Below, one piece after another: positions 1-9,686 of a DNA stretch of 64,000 nucleotides. The translations under genes and the position numbers were made by a program. Where the stretch lies: NCBI RefSeq assembly GCF_009755355.1, contig NZ_WQLB01000023.1, forward strand, positions 1-64,000, written 5' to 3'. Each line of letters opens with the position of its first letter. The stretch's first letter is position 1. The notes beneath the pieces are model-generated. The model was not told where the DNA came from. It worked only from the letters and a program-made list of their open reading frames with translations, and did not search any database. The DNA comes from Deinococcus arboris (GTDB taxonomy: Bacteria > Deinococcota > Deinococci > Deinococcales > Deinococcaceae).

Positions 1-2
1 GC

Positions 3-716
3 GACCAACAAGACGGTCTGCTGCAAACCATCTATCTGGAATGGAGCCGCGTGCGCCCACCTGCACAGCCCCTCACGGCTGAAGGCAACGCAGCCAGACT
101 CCAGCAGTTCCGGCAGAAGTACCAACCGCTGTTTACCCAGTTTGATCAGTTGGCGCGTATAGAAGATGCCCGTGACTACCTGCACGCCCAGTATCCAGAG
201 GTGGCCCTGCTGTCCAAGAAACTTGGGTCTCCTGGACTGGCGGCAGCCCCCAACACTGCAGCAGCGAACGCCAAACTGGGCGGCCTGCTGAACACGGAAT
301 ATGGCAAAGCCCGCCAGGCTATTGTTGCCCTGCGCACCAAGCTTCAAGGCGGCCACTTGCCCATTCAGCACATGGACGTTTTGCTGTATCAGGTGACTCA
401 GCAAGAAGGCATTCAGACGGGCCCTGCGTCACCCAAGAGCCAGGCCGTGACGGCTTGGCTGGACAGTCAGAAACCTGTGGACCGATCTCGGGCTGACGTT
501 GGCGTCAATAGGCTTTACCATTGCTGCTCTGCTCGCGCCGGAGTTTGTCTTGGCGGGCGCAGCGGCACTAGCTGTGACCGGGACCCTGACCACCCGCAAC
601 TTGTTGAGCAGTCAGACGCAGCGCGGAGTCTCCAATGCGCAGGCGATGGGCGGCCAGCCTCTGACGAGCGTAAGTCCGGAAGCGGCGCAGGCGCAGGTGG
701 TGCTGGCCCAGGTTGA
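3..716 (+). CDS. N-terminal portion of a polymorphic-toxin-like protein, cut by left edge
   Basis: The frame is open from base 3 with no start in the window, so the gene begins to the left. The visible residues are a hydrophilic, probably helical stretch (many Gln, Ala, Leu, Arg) up to about base 480. After that the same frame turns into low-complexity Arg/Ser/Ala-rich sequence, while frame 1 (entered between 451 and about 483) carries a convincing hydrophobic continuation. I read this as one gene broken by a one-base frame change, with the true coding part of this frame ending near 480. It could be a sequencing error or a real pseudogene. No named domain is recognised. The polymorphic-toxin reading rests on the downstream half and its overlapping small gene. 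Confidence 0.5.
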   Translation, partial: DQQDGLLQTIYLEWSRVRPPAQPLTAEGNAARLQQFRQKYQPLFTQFDQLARIEDARDYLHAQYPEVALLSKKLGSPGLAAAPNTAAANAKLGGLLNTEYGKARQAIVALRTKLQGGHLPIQHMDVLLYQVTQQEGIQTGPASPKSQAVTAWLDSQKPVDRSRADVGVNRLYHCCSARAGVCLGGRSGTSCDRDPDHPQLVEQSDAARSLQCAGDGRPASDERKSGSGAGAGGAGPG

Positions 717-1512
717 CGCTCTGATGATGGGCGCTGGAGTCGCCGCAGCGGGCGCAGCAGGACTGAAGAACTTGGGGCCTTTATCAAAGAGTGTGCAGGG
801 CCTGAGCAGCGGAGGCCGTTACCGCTGGGCGGCCGGCGAGGTCAATGCTGGCCGCCTGGGGGGCTACATTGCTGATGCCAGCCAAGATGCACGACTGGCA
901 AAATTCCCAAGGAACGAGTGGCCCGCTGCAAAAGATTTCTGGCCAACTCTTCGGACGAGAACAGACGACGTACCCAAAATTGCCAAGCTGGTCGGTATGC
1001 CGGAAGAAGAGGTCCTTCTGGCCAAGCAACACCTGATGGTGCGGTATCAGCTCATACGGCTGGACGACGGCATTATCAGGGTTTCCAGATTTGAGCCTAA
1101 TGTGGAGGACGCTATTCTCTGGCAGCGAGTTACGAACGGAGAAGAACTAAAGGAAATAGAAATAAAATATCTAAGAATGCTTGTCAAACATGAGCACGAG
1201 GAGGCAAAGATACTAAGTATCCATCCCGGTTTGATGACTGAATTCTTGGAAAAGGGAGACCTATTTGAAAGATTAGTGGTAGACTTAAAAATCAAGGGGC
1301 TTGATACGGATAAATTGCTTCTCGATGAAGGAAAATTAAGACCGGTTACTCCATATCGCTATGCTCATATTATCGCCCATCAGAGCGGAGCAAGGCAGCC
1401 CAATATTAATATAGGCGATATATACTCAGATATGGGCTTAATTGATGTTGATCTAAGATATCAACAATATATGCCTACAGCAAAGGGCAAAACGCTTTTA
1501 GGATTGAAATGA
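499..1512 (+). CDS. C-terminal half of polymorphic-toxin-like protein (pre-toxin hydrophobic segment plus variable A/T-rich tail)
   Basis: The frame is open from 451 (TGA at 448-450); a TTG at 499 is the first usual start, but this is more likely the continuation of the frame ending near 480. It begins with hydrophobic segments rich in Gly and Ala (about residues 1-30 and 75-95), as is common in pre-toxin regions of secreted toxins. Composition changes sharply near base 1130: the last 125 codons use many A/T-ending codons unlike all neighbours. That tail holds a His/Glu cluster (HEHEEA) and later a YAHIIAH motif, which could bind metal, but I cannot name the family. The stop overlaps the next start (ATGA), as in toxin-immunity pairs. 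The toxin role is inferred from architecture and base composition only. Confidence 0.5.
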   Translation: MASIGFTIAALLAPEFVLAGAAALAVTGTLTTRNLLSSQTQRGVSNAQAMGGQPLTSVSPEAAQAQVVLAQVDALMMGAGVAAAGAAGLKNLGPLSKSVQGLSSGGRYRWAAGEVNAGRLGGYIADASQDARLAKFPRNEWPAAKDFWPTLRTRTDDVPKIAKLVGMPEEEVLLAKQHLMVRYQLIRLDDGIIRVSRFEPNVEDAILWQRVTNGEELKEIEIKYLRMLVKHEHEEAKILSIHPGLMTEFLEKGDLFERLVVDLKIKGLDTDKLLLDEGKLRPVTPYRYAHIIAHQSGARQPNINIGDIYSDMGLIDVDLRYQQYMPTAKGKTLLGLK

Positions 1513-2003
1513 ATAGAGATGATTTACTCTTACCGAAAGAACTTATAAATACTACTCCGGATAATCTAACGCTCCCTGTTGAAGGAATTTATACTCCAGA
1601 ATTCTTACTTATAATTCAATTACGCTATTACTGTTTTTCCTCTGAAAATTACCCCCCCGATGAGTGGCTACCTAATATTAATCCATCATGGACACCTGTT
1701 AACGATGAGGAATTTTTTACTAAGCTTGAAACAATCTTAAAAGATTTAGTTGATTTAATTAAACGTGTTAAATATATTGACGAGGCGATAGATTTTATCA
1801 ATAGAGATGAGCGAAATATTCCTCTTATTCGAGAAATAGTCAATCTCTCACGGGTACAATATAGAGAAATGCGCAAAATTGGCTTTGATCCCAAAAAGCT
1901 CCATAGAGCATCTCTTATTATATTCAAATTCATTAGTATAGTTGGTGATGGGTCAGAAGATGAGTTGAGAGAATTCGTTGGTGAATTGAATGAGTATAAA
2001 TGA
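1509..2003 (+). CDS. Candidate immunity protein for the preceding toxin-like gene
   Basis: This encodes 164 residues in strongly A/T-rich codons, matching the tail of the preceding gene and unlike the GC-rich genes after 2174. The ATG overlaps the upstream TGA by four bases, so translation is probably coupled. The product is acidic, has no signal peptide or membrane segment, and is predicted to be mostly helical in its second half. I recognise no family. Small size, cytosolic nature, overlap with a toxin-like C-terminus and shared foreign composition are what immunity genes of polymorphic toxins look like, but function is inference. The gene is followed by about 150 A/T-rich bases with no further ORF. 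Confidence 0.5.
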   Translation: MNRDDLLLPKELINTTPDNLTLPVEGIYTPEFLLIIQLRYYCFSSENYPPDEWLPNINPSWTPVNDEEFFTKLETILKDLVDLIKRVKYIDEAIDFINRDERNIPLIREIVNLSRVQYREMRKIGFDPKKLHRASLIIFKFISIVGDGSEDELREFVGELNEYK

Positions 2004-2160
2004 CTTATTTTTTAAAATTTACGCTCCAATCATAAAAACTTAGCAAATTTTAATAGGTATTTTTAAATCATTCGAATAGTTCGAACAACGGTCGCCCAAA
2101 CAAATATCAACTCGCATGGTGAATTTTGTCTGGCTTTGCCAACCTTCGTCCCTGCCGCGC
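2004..2160. other. A/T-rich non-coding end of the toxin/immunity block
   Basis: The low-GC composition of the upstream genes continues here and ends abruptly at the promoter of the next gene (TACCCT at 2161). I see no ORF, hairpin with a T-run, or repeat that would mark a mobile-element end. Confidence 0.4.
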
Positions 2161-2173
2161 TACCCTACGCTCC

Positions 2174-2962
2174 ATGCGTGTGCTGTTTTTAGGGGACGTG
2201 TTCGGTCAGCCGGGGCGGCGGGTGCTGAGCGCCCACCTGCCTCAGCTGCGGGCTCAGGCCGATTTTGTCATCGTGAATATGGAGAACTCGGCGGGCGGCT
2301 TTGGGCTGCACCGTGAAGCCGCCGACGCCGCACTGAAAGCCGGGGCCAATTGCCTGACGCTGGGCAACCACGCCTGGCACCACAAAGACATCTTTACGAT
2401 GATGCAGGACGAGGGCACCTATCCCATCGTTCGGCCCCTGAATTACAGCGATCCCAGTACACCCGGCGTGGGCTGGCGCACCTTCAACGTCAGGACGGCG
2501 GCCGGGCTAGAGAAACTCACGGTGGTCAATCTGCTGGGCCGGGTCTTTATGGAAGCGGTCGGCAACCCCTTTCTGGCTATGGACGACCTGCTGGAGCGGG
2601 ACGACCTGGGCACGGTTTTCGTGGACTTTCACGCCGAGGCCACCAGCGAGAAACAGGCGATGGGCTGGCACCTGGCTGGGCGCGTGGCCGCAGTGATCGG
2701 CACCCACACCCACGTCCCCACCGCTGACACCCGCATCCTGAAGGGCGGCACGGCGTACCAAACCGACGCCGGGTTTACTGGACCGCACGACTCGGTGATT
2801 GGCAGCGGGCGGGACGGTCCCATCCAGCGCTTCCTGACCGAGCGGCCCCACCGCTTTGGGGTGGCCGAAGCCAGCCGCGCGGAACTGAATGGGGTGTTTG
2901 TCCAGATAGAGGGCGGCCGGGCCACCGGGATTGAACGGTACCGTTACATCGAAGAAGGCTAA
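2174..2962 (+). CDS. YmdB-family metallophosphoesterase (2',3'-cyclic nucleotide phosphodiesterase type)
   Basis: The 262-residue product has the family's full set of metal ligands in order: GDVFG near residue 7, NMENSAGG near residue 36, GNHAWHH near residue 66, and [10 protein letters not shown] near residue 175. Characterised family members (Bacillus YmdB, Deinococcus DR1281) hydrolyse 2',3'-cAMP and similar cyclic nucleotides with a two-metal site. The length matches the family. An in-frame upstream extension to 2126 exists. I choose ATG 2174 because the family starts with this hydrophobic beta strand and because TACCCT at 2161-2166 lies seven bases before it, the leaderless -10 spacing seen at many genes here. 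The gene sits alone, 38 bases before ppc. Confidence 0.88.
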   Translation: MRVLFLGDVFGQPGRRVLSAHLPQLRAQADFVIVNMENSAGGFGLHREAADAALKAGANCLTLGNHAWHHKDIFTMMQDEGTYPIVRPLNYSDPSTPGVGWRTFNVRTAAGLEKLTVVNLLGRVFMEAVGNPFLAMDDLLERDDLGTVFVDFHAEATSEKQAMGWHLAGRVAAVIGTHTHVPTADTRILKGGTAYQTDAGFTGPHDSVIGSGRDGPIQRFLTERPHRFGVAEASRAELNGVFVQIEGGRATGIERYRYIEEG

Positions 2963-3000
2963 GTGCGGGCCCCTGGCCCCACCCTGCCCGGAGGGCGCCT

Positions 3001-5496
<2,496 letters not shown>

Positions 5497-5694
5497 GATA
5501 GAGCGCCCCTGATCGGCTGAGTCAAGGAGAAGCCATCAGACCTTCGAATGAGCTGCGTCTGCTCACCCGAGCACGCTTGAGGACTCAACATCATTCGGAG
5601 TGCTGCTGACCCAGCAGCTTGCGGCAGAGCACCGCTCTAGAGAACATCCCCTCCACCTTGCTGCTCGGGCAGTCAGTGAGCTGACGCGGCCCTC

Positions 5695-5710
5695 TATACT
5701 GGAAGCTCCC
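5695..5710 (+). promoter_or_regulatory. Near-leaderless -10 promoter element of first large regulator
   Basis: TATACT (5695-5700) stands ten bases before ATG 5711. Transcription starting about seven bases below the box would leave only two or three untranslated bases, consistent with the leaderless style of this genome. Confidence 0.5.
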
Positions 5711-8677
5711 ATGACTGCCTCAGCGCCCGTTCATCCGTCTGTGGTCGTGCCCCGGCCTCTGCGGACCGAACTGGGGCGCTCGGCGCTGCTGACCACACTG
5801 GCCGCGCCTGGCCCAGAGGTGGTCGCGCTGCTGGCGCCGTCAGGCTACGGCAAGACCACGCTGCTGGCCCAGCACGCCCGCGCCCTGGGCCGGGAAGCCC
5901 TGTGGCTGAGCCTGAGTGCCAGCGACTCCGAGGTGGAATTCTTTGTGGCCTCGCTGACCCGCGCCGTTCGGCGGCTGGGGCCAGTGCCTGAACTGGCCGC
6001 CGGCACCGCCCCCGAGCGCGCCGCTGACGCCCTGGCCGGGCACCTGCTGGACCACTGGCCGGGCGTGGGCCTCTACATTGACCGCACCGAACTGCTCAGT
6101 CCCCTGACCGGGCAACTGCTGGCCCTCTTTCTGGAGCCGCTGCGGGGCACGCGGGTCTTTCTGAGTGGCGTGGCGATGGACACGCTGCCGCTGGCCCGCT
6201 GGACCGCTGCCGGGCAGGCGACGGTGCTGGGCGCCGCACAGTTGGCCTTCAGCGCGCTGGAAAGCGAGGCCTTCCTGCAGGCGCGGGGGGCCGCCCAGGA
6301 AGCGCAGGCGGTGGTTGCCGCCCTGGAAGGCTGGCCGGCGGGGGTGGCCCTGGCCGCCGGGGGCGCCCACACGACCCTGGACCCCAGCGACCTGATGCGG
6401 GAGGCCCTGAATGTGCTGCCGGGCGCCCTGCGCAGCGGGCTCCCCGAGGCCAGCGTCCTGAGCGAATGGCACGACGATCTGGTGCGCGAGCTGGGTCTGC
6501 AGTTGCCCGGCGGCTGGCTGGACACGGTGCGCCGCGCGGGCCTGCCCGTCACGCCGCTGGGACGCGGCTGGTACCGGCCGCATGGGCTGCTGCTAGGCAC
6601 CCTGGAAGCTCAGTTGAGGCGCGACCCCGCCCGGTTTGAGGCGCTGCACGCGGCCCAGGCGCGGCGCCTGGCGGCCACCGACCCCCTGGGCGCACTGGGG
6701 CACGCCACGCTGGGACAGGCCCACACCCTGACCCTGGAACTGGCGGCGCAGGTGCTGCCGCGCCTGAAAGACCGGGGCGAATTCTCGCTGATGCACGCCA
6801 CTCTGGAAGGCCTGCGTCTGCCAGACGAGCCGGCGTGGCTGCGCGAATACCGCGCCGTGGCCCGCATCGAAGCGGGTCAGCCTGGGGCCGGAGAAACTGA
6901 ACTGCGCGCCCTGCACGCCGAGGGTCAGACAACTGCACTGGGCTTTACCTCGCTGGCGCTGCTCGCCACGCGCCGGGGTGAATTTGCCGAGCAGCTGCGG
7001 CTGGCCGAACTGGGTCTGGCGCTGTTTCCACCCGAGCAGACCCGCTCGCTGACCCTGCAGCGGGCTGTGGCCCTGATTTCGCTGGGGCAGGTTCACGACG
7101 GCCTGCGCGTCTGCGAGGCCGCCGCCGCCGAGGCCAGAGCGCGCGGCGCCCCGCTGGACGAAGCCGCCGCCCTGACCATGAGCCAGTACGCCCACCAGAT
7201 GCTGGGCCAGTGGCCCGAGCGGGCGCAGGCTGTCGCGCGGGCGTCGGCCCTCTTGCAGGAGCAACGTCAGGGCGCGCGGGCCGTGCCACTGCTGAACATC
7301 CTGGCTGAAGAGGCCCTGCTGCGCGGCGAGCAGGCCCAGGCGCACACGCACCTTGCAGAAGCGCTGGAGGTCGCCCGGCGCAGCAGCCCCGTCATGGAGC
7401 CGCAGCTGCTGCTGACCCGCAGCCAGCAGGAGGCCGCCGCTGGTGACCTGAAGGGCGCGCAGGCCACACTGGACACCGCGCTGGACACCGCCGGGCGGCT
7501 GCGCCTGGATGTTCTGCGGCCCTTCCTGCGGCTGGCCCAGTTCGAGGTGCTGCTGAATCTGGGGGCGGCGGACGAAGCTGAAGCCGCCTATCAGGACGCC
7601 GCCGCCCTGCTGAGCGGCAGCGGGCGGCAGGCGGCGCTGCTGCCTTTTGCCAGCGGACTGCGGGCCTGGACACGCGGCGAGTGGGCACTGGCCCAGAGTG
7701 CCCTGACGGAAGCCACGCAGCAGCCGGGGCGCACCCAGCCGGTCCGGGCGCAGCTGTATCTGCTGGACCTTGAACGCCGGCAGCGGCCCCTGACCGCCGC
7801 CGATGCCCAGCACGCCCGAGCCTGGCTGCTGGGCCTGAATGCCGGCGCCCTCCTGGCCCTGGACCGGGTGGCGCTGGCCCCTCTGGCCGCCAGCCTGAGC
7901 GCGCTGGACCCAGGGCACCCGCTGGCCGTGCTGGCAGGGGACGCGGCCCCGCCGACACCCGGACCCCTGCTGGCCTACCCCCAGCTGGACGTGCGGGCGC
8001 TGGGGCGGGTCCAGGTGACGGCCAGTGGTCAGGCCGCGCGCCTCCCGCTGGCCAAATCCGCCGAGGTGCTGGTGTGGCTGGCCTGGCACGGCGCGGGCAG
8101 CTCCGCTGAGATCATGAACGACCTGTGGGACGGCTCGCGGCAAAGCAAGCACCACGAGTATTTCCGGGTGGCAGTGCGGCGGCTGCGCGCCGCCCTGACA
8201 CAGGCAGGCGGCTGGACCTTTGACCCCGTGCCCTACGACGGCCAGCGCTACCGCCTGCACCCCGACCTTCAGGTCACGCTGGACGCCCGCACCGTGATGA
8301 CCGAAGCGGCGCGGGGCGTGGACGGCCTGACTGCCGCCTTAGATGCCTACAGCGGTGACCTGCTCCCCGGCGCCGAAGGTGAGTGGGCGCTGCGGCTGCG
8401 TCAGGAGGTGCGCGCGGCCCTGCTGGATGCGGTGATGGACGCTGCCCGCGCCCATCCCGGCGAGCAGTCGCTGGGGGCGCTGCGCCGCGCCGCTCTGCTG
8501 GAACCGGCCGCCGAGGACATCAACCTCACCCTGATTGAGACCCTGCTGCCGGGTCAGCCGCAGGGCGCCCTGGCGGCGTTCCGCACCTACGCCCGGCAGC
8601 TGCGCGCCCTGGTGGACGAAGATGTCCCCGAAGCACTGGTGCGGCGCCTGCGCGGTCTGGGCCTGCCTCTGCCCTGA
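5711..8677 (+). CDS. Large STAND/MalT-like regulator with C-terminal winged-helix and BTAD domains
   Basis: The 988-residue product begins with an NB-ARC/MalT-like ATPase (Walker A GYGKTT near residue 45) and continues as a long Ala/Leu-rich helical-repeat region of TPR type from about residue 330 to 740. It ends with an OmpR-like winged helix (about 755-850) and a bacterial transcriptional activator (BTAD) helical domain (about 850-985). That places the DNA-binding end at the C-terminus, as in MalT, but uses the SARP-type winged helix rather than a LuxR helix. It is probably an ATP-dependent, ligand- or protein-gated activator; the signal is unknown. ATG 5711 is preferred over an in-frame start at 5600 because the -10 box TATACT sits just before it. 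It is a clear paralogue of the regulator at 9687-12665. Confidence 0.82.
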   Translation: MTASAPVHPSVVVPRPLRTELGRSALLTTLAAPGPEVVALLAPSGYGKTTLLAQHARALGREALWLSLSASDSEVEFFVASLTRAVRRLGPVPELAAGTAPERAADALAGHLLDHWPGVGLYIDRTELLSPLTGQLLALFLEPLRGTRVFLSGVAMDTLPLARWTAAGQATVLGAAQLAFSALESEAFLQARGAAQEAQAVVAALEGWPAGVALAAGGAHTTLDPSDLMREALNVLPGALRSGLPEASVLSEWHDDLVRELGLQLPGGWLDTVRRAGLPVTPLGRGWYRPHGLLLGTLEAQLRRDPARFEALHAAQARRLAATDPLGALGHATLGQAHTLTLELAAQVLPRLKDRGEFSLMHATLEGLRLPDEPAWLREYRAVARIEAGQPGAGETELRALHAEGQTTALGFTSLALLATRRGEFAEQLRLAELGLALFPPEQTRSLTLQRAVALISLGQVHDGLRVCEAAAAEARARGAPLDEAAALTMSQYAHQMLGQWPERAQAVARASALLQEQRQGARAVPLLNILAEEALLRGEQAQAHTHLAEALEVARRSSPVMEPQLLLTRSQQEAAAGDLKGAQATLDTALDTAGRLRLDVLRPFLRLAQFEVLLNLGAADEAEAAYQDAAALLSGSGRQAALLPFASGLRAWTRGEWALAQSALTEATQQPGRTQPVRAQLYLLDLERRQRPLTAADAQHARAWLLGLNAGALLALDRVALAPLAASLSALDPGHPLAVLAGDAAPPTPGPLLAYPQLDVRALGRVQVTASGQAARLPLAKSAEVLVWLAWHGAGSSAEIMNDLWDGSRQSKHHEYFRVAVRRLRAALTQAGGWTFDPVPYDGQRYRLHPDLQVTLDARTVMTEAARGVDGLTAALDAYSGDLLPGAEGEWALRLRQEVRAALLDAVMDAARAHPGEQSLGALRRAALLEPAAEDINLTLIETLLPGQPQGALAAFRTYARQLRALVDEDVPEALVRRLRGLGLPLP

Positions 8678-8758
8678 AGCCGCGTCTCCATCGGTAGAGC
8701 TGAAGGTGTTGAAGTCGAGGGCTGTTCTAGGTTGGGTCAAACCACTCACAGCGGAAGC

Positions 8759-8791
8759 CAGAGCGGCTGAGGAGACTTCTCAGCCGCTCTG
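8759..8791 (+). terminator. Perfect 13-bp stem-loop after first large regulator
   Basis: CAGAGCGGCTGAG (8759-8771) pairs without mismatch with 8779-8791 across a seven-base loop, about 80 bases after the stop codon. There is no T-run, so if it terminates transcription it does so by stem strength alone. Confidence 0.55.
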
Positions 8792-9056
8792 GGCAAACGA
8801 CAGGCCTTCCTGAAAGAGGCAGAAGGGGAATGAAGGGGTGCCGTTGGCTTCGAGCTGAAACTGACAGCTGCTGTCAGAGTCTCGGCCCTGGGACAAAGGA
8901 ACGCCACAGAGCAACCTCTTGCTCAGCGTTGGCGGTTCCTGGGAACTGGCGCCCAGGCCAGGCCATCAGTGCGCTTCTAGAGGTTTGCTGCCGAAGTCAC
9001 ACAAGCCCATCCCCTCACTGGGAATATGAAGATCAGCCTAAGCTCCGCTCAAGAGT
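8792..9056. other. Long upstream region of the peptide-regulator operon
   Basis: Within 8792-9056 I find no gene. It contains scattered copies or inverted copies of the TTCCCAG motif also present at the promoter: the near-palindrome GTTCCTGGGAAC at 8935-8946 and CACTGGGAA at 9016-9024. These may be further regulator sites. Confidence 0.35.
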
Positions 9057-9089
9057 TTCCCAGGGTATTCCCAGGGGGTTTCCTAACCT
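9057..9089 (+). promoter_or_regulatory. Promoter with two direct repeats at 11-bp period, SARP-like operator
   Basis: TTCCCAGGG occurs at 9057-9065 and again at 9068-9076, exactly one 11-base period apart. A -10-like TAACCT follows at 9084-9089, seven bases below the second copy. SARP-type activators, whose winged helix and BTAD domain resemble those of the regulator encoded by this operon, bind direct repeats at 11-bp period placed about eight bases above the -10 box. The layout therefore suggests activation of the operon by its own product or by the paralogue at 5711. Confidence 0.5.
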
Positions 9090-9116
9090 GAACTCACTTC
9101 AGGACAAGGAGACACC

Positions 9117-9275
9117 ATGAACATCATTCGCACCCTGCTGTCGACGCTGGCCCTGCTCCTCATGTTCGCTCAGCCCCCAGCCCAGGCCACCAGCGCGCCG
9201 CCCCAGGTCCAGATGGAAGGCGACCAGACGATTGACCCGGTGTGGCCGCCCATCTGGTGGCCCTTCTGCCCATGA
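9117..9275 (+). CDS. Small secreted peptide, first gene of the regulator operon
   Basis: This encodes 52 residues. The ATG is preceded at good spacing by AAGGAG (9106-9111), one of the clearest ribosome-binding sites in the window. The N-terminus is a classic signal peptide: Asn-Ile-Ile-Arg, a Leu/Ala hydrophobic core, then an AQA cleavage motif near residue 23. That leaves a mature peptide of about 29 residues ending in a Trp/Pro-rich segment (PPIWWPFCP) with a single Cys. Its stop overlaps the next start (ATGA at 9272), so it is coupled to the operon. No family is recognised. The exported, aromatic, Cys-ending mature peptide next to a large ligand-gated-type regulator suggests a signal or sensor-partner role, which is inference. 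Confidence 0.62.
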   Translation: MNIIRTLLSTLALLLMFAQPPAQATSAPPQVQMEGDQTIDPVWPPIWWPFCP

Positions 9276-9607
9276 CCGCCTCCACGGCGCCGCGCCGGTA
9301 TGACCTCGCCCTGGATCTGGCCTGCCAGACCATCGCGGCCTGCCTGGACCGCGCGCGCCTGGCGGCCCCCGAGCGCACCCGGTTGCACGCTGCCCTTCAG
9401 GACCTGCGCCGCACCTGGGGCACACCCGCGCCGCTTGAGCCTCTGCTCCAGACGCTGGGGCTGGCGCTGGCCGACCTGCCCGACGACTGCGCCCTGCCGG
9501 CCCGCGTCAGCCTGCACACCATCCGCCAGTGGCGCTGCGAGGTGCAGGAGCCGGGTGCCCTGGGGGCCGTGGGGTGGCCCAGCGGCCTGGCCAGCGCGGC
9601 TTCCTGA
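9272..9607 (+). CDS. Hypothetical 111-residue protein between secreted peptide and regulator
   Basis: The start overlaps the stop of the secreted peptide gene by four bases (ATGA), implying translational coupling. The product is cytosolic by appearance and mostly helical, with Ala/Leu/Arg-rich segments and no membrane helix. I recognise no domain. It ends 79 bases before the large regulator gene, with no terminator between them. It may be an accessory of the regulator, but nothing in the sequence says how. Confidence 0.6.
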   Translation: MTASTAPRRYDLALDLACQTIAACLDRARLAAPERTRLHAALQDLRRTWGTPAPLEPLLQTLGLALADLPDDCALPARVSLHTIRQWRCEVQEPGALGAVGWPSGLASAAS

Positions 9608-9686
9608 TTCTCTGCGTCTCCTATTGCCGTTGTCCTGGTCAGCCCTTCCCTCTCGCCCCTGCCCTGCCCACCGGAGGCCACCGCGT

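Noticed and set aside
6593..8260. 555-codon minus-strand ORF opposite the first large regulator
   Set aside because: Antisense shadow with Gln/Gly/Arg-rich low-complexity translation and no start signal.
9300..9686. In-frame N-terminal extension of the second large regulator
   Set aside because: It overlaps the coupled 111-residue gene in another frame, has no similarity to the paralogue, and a clear RBS precedes ATG 9687.
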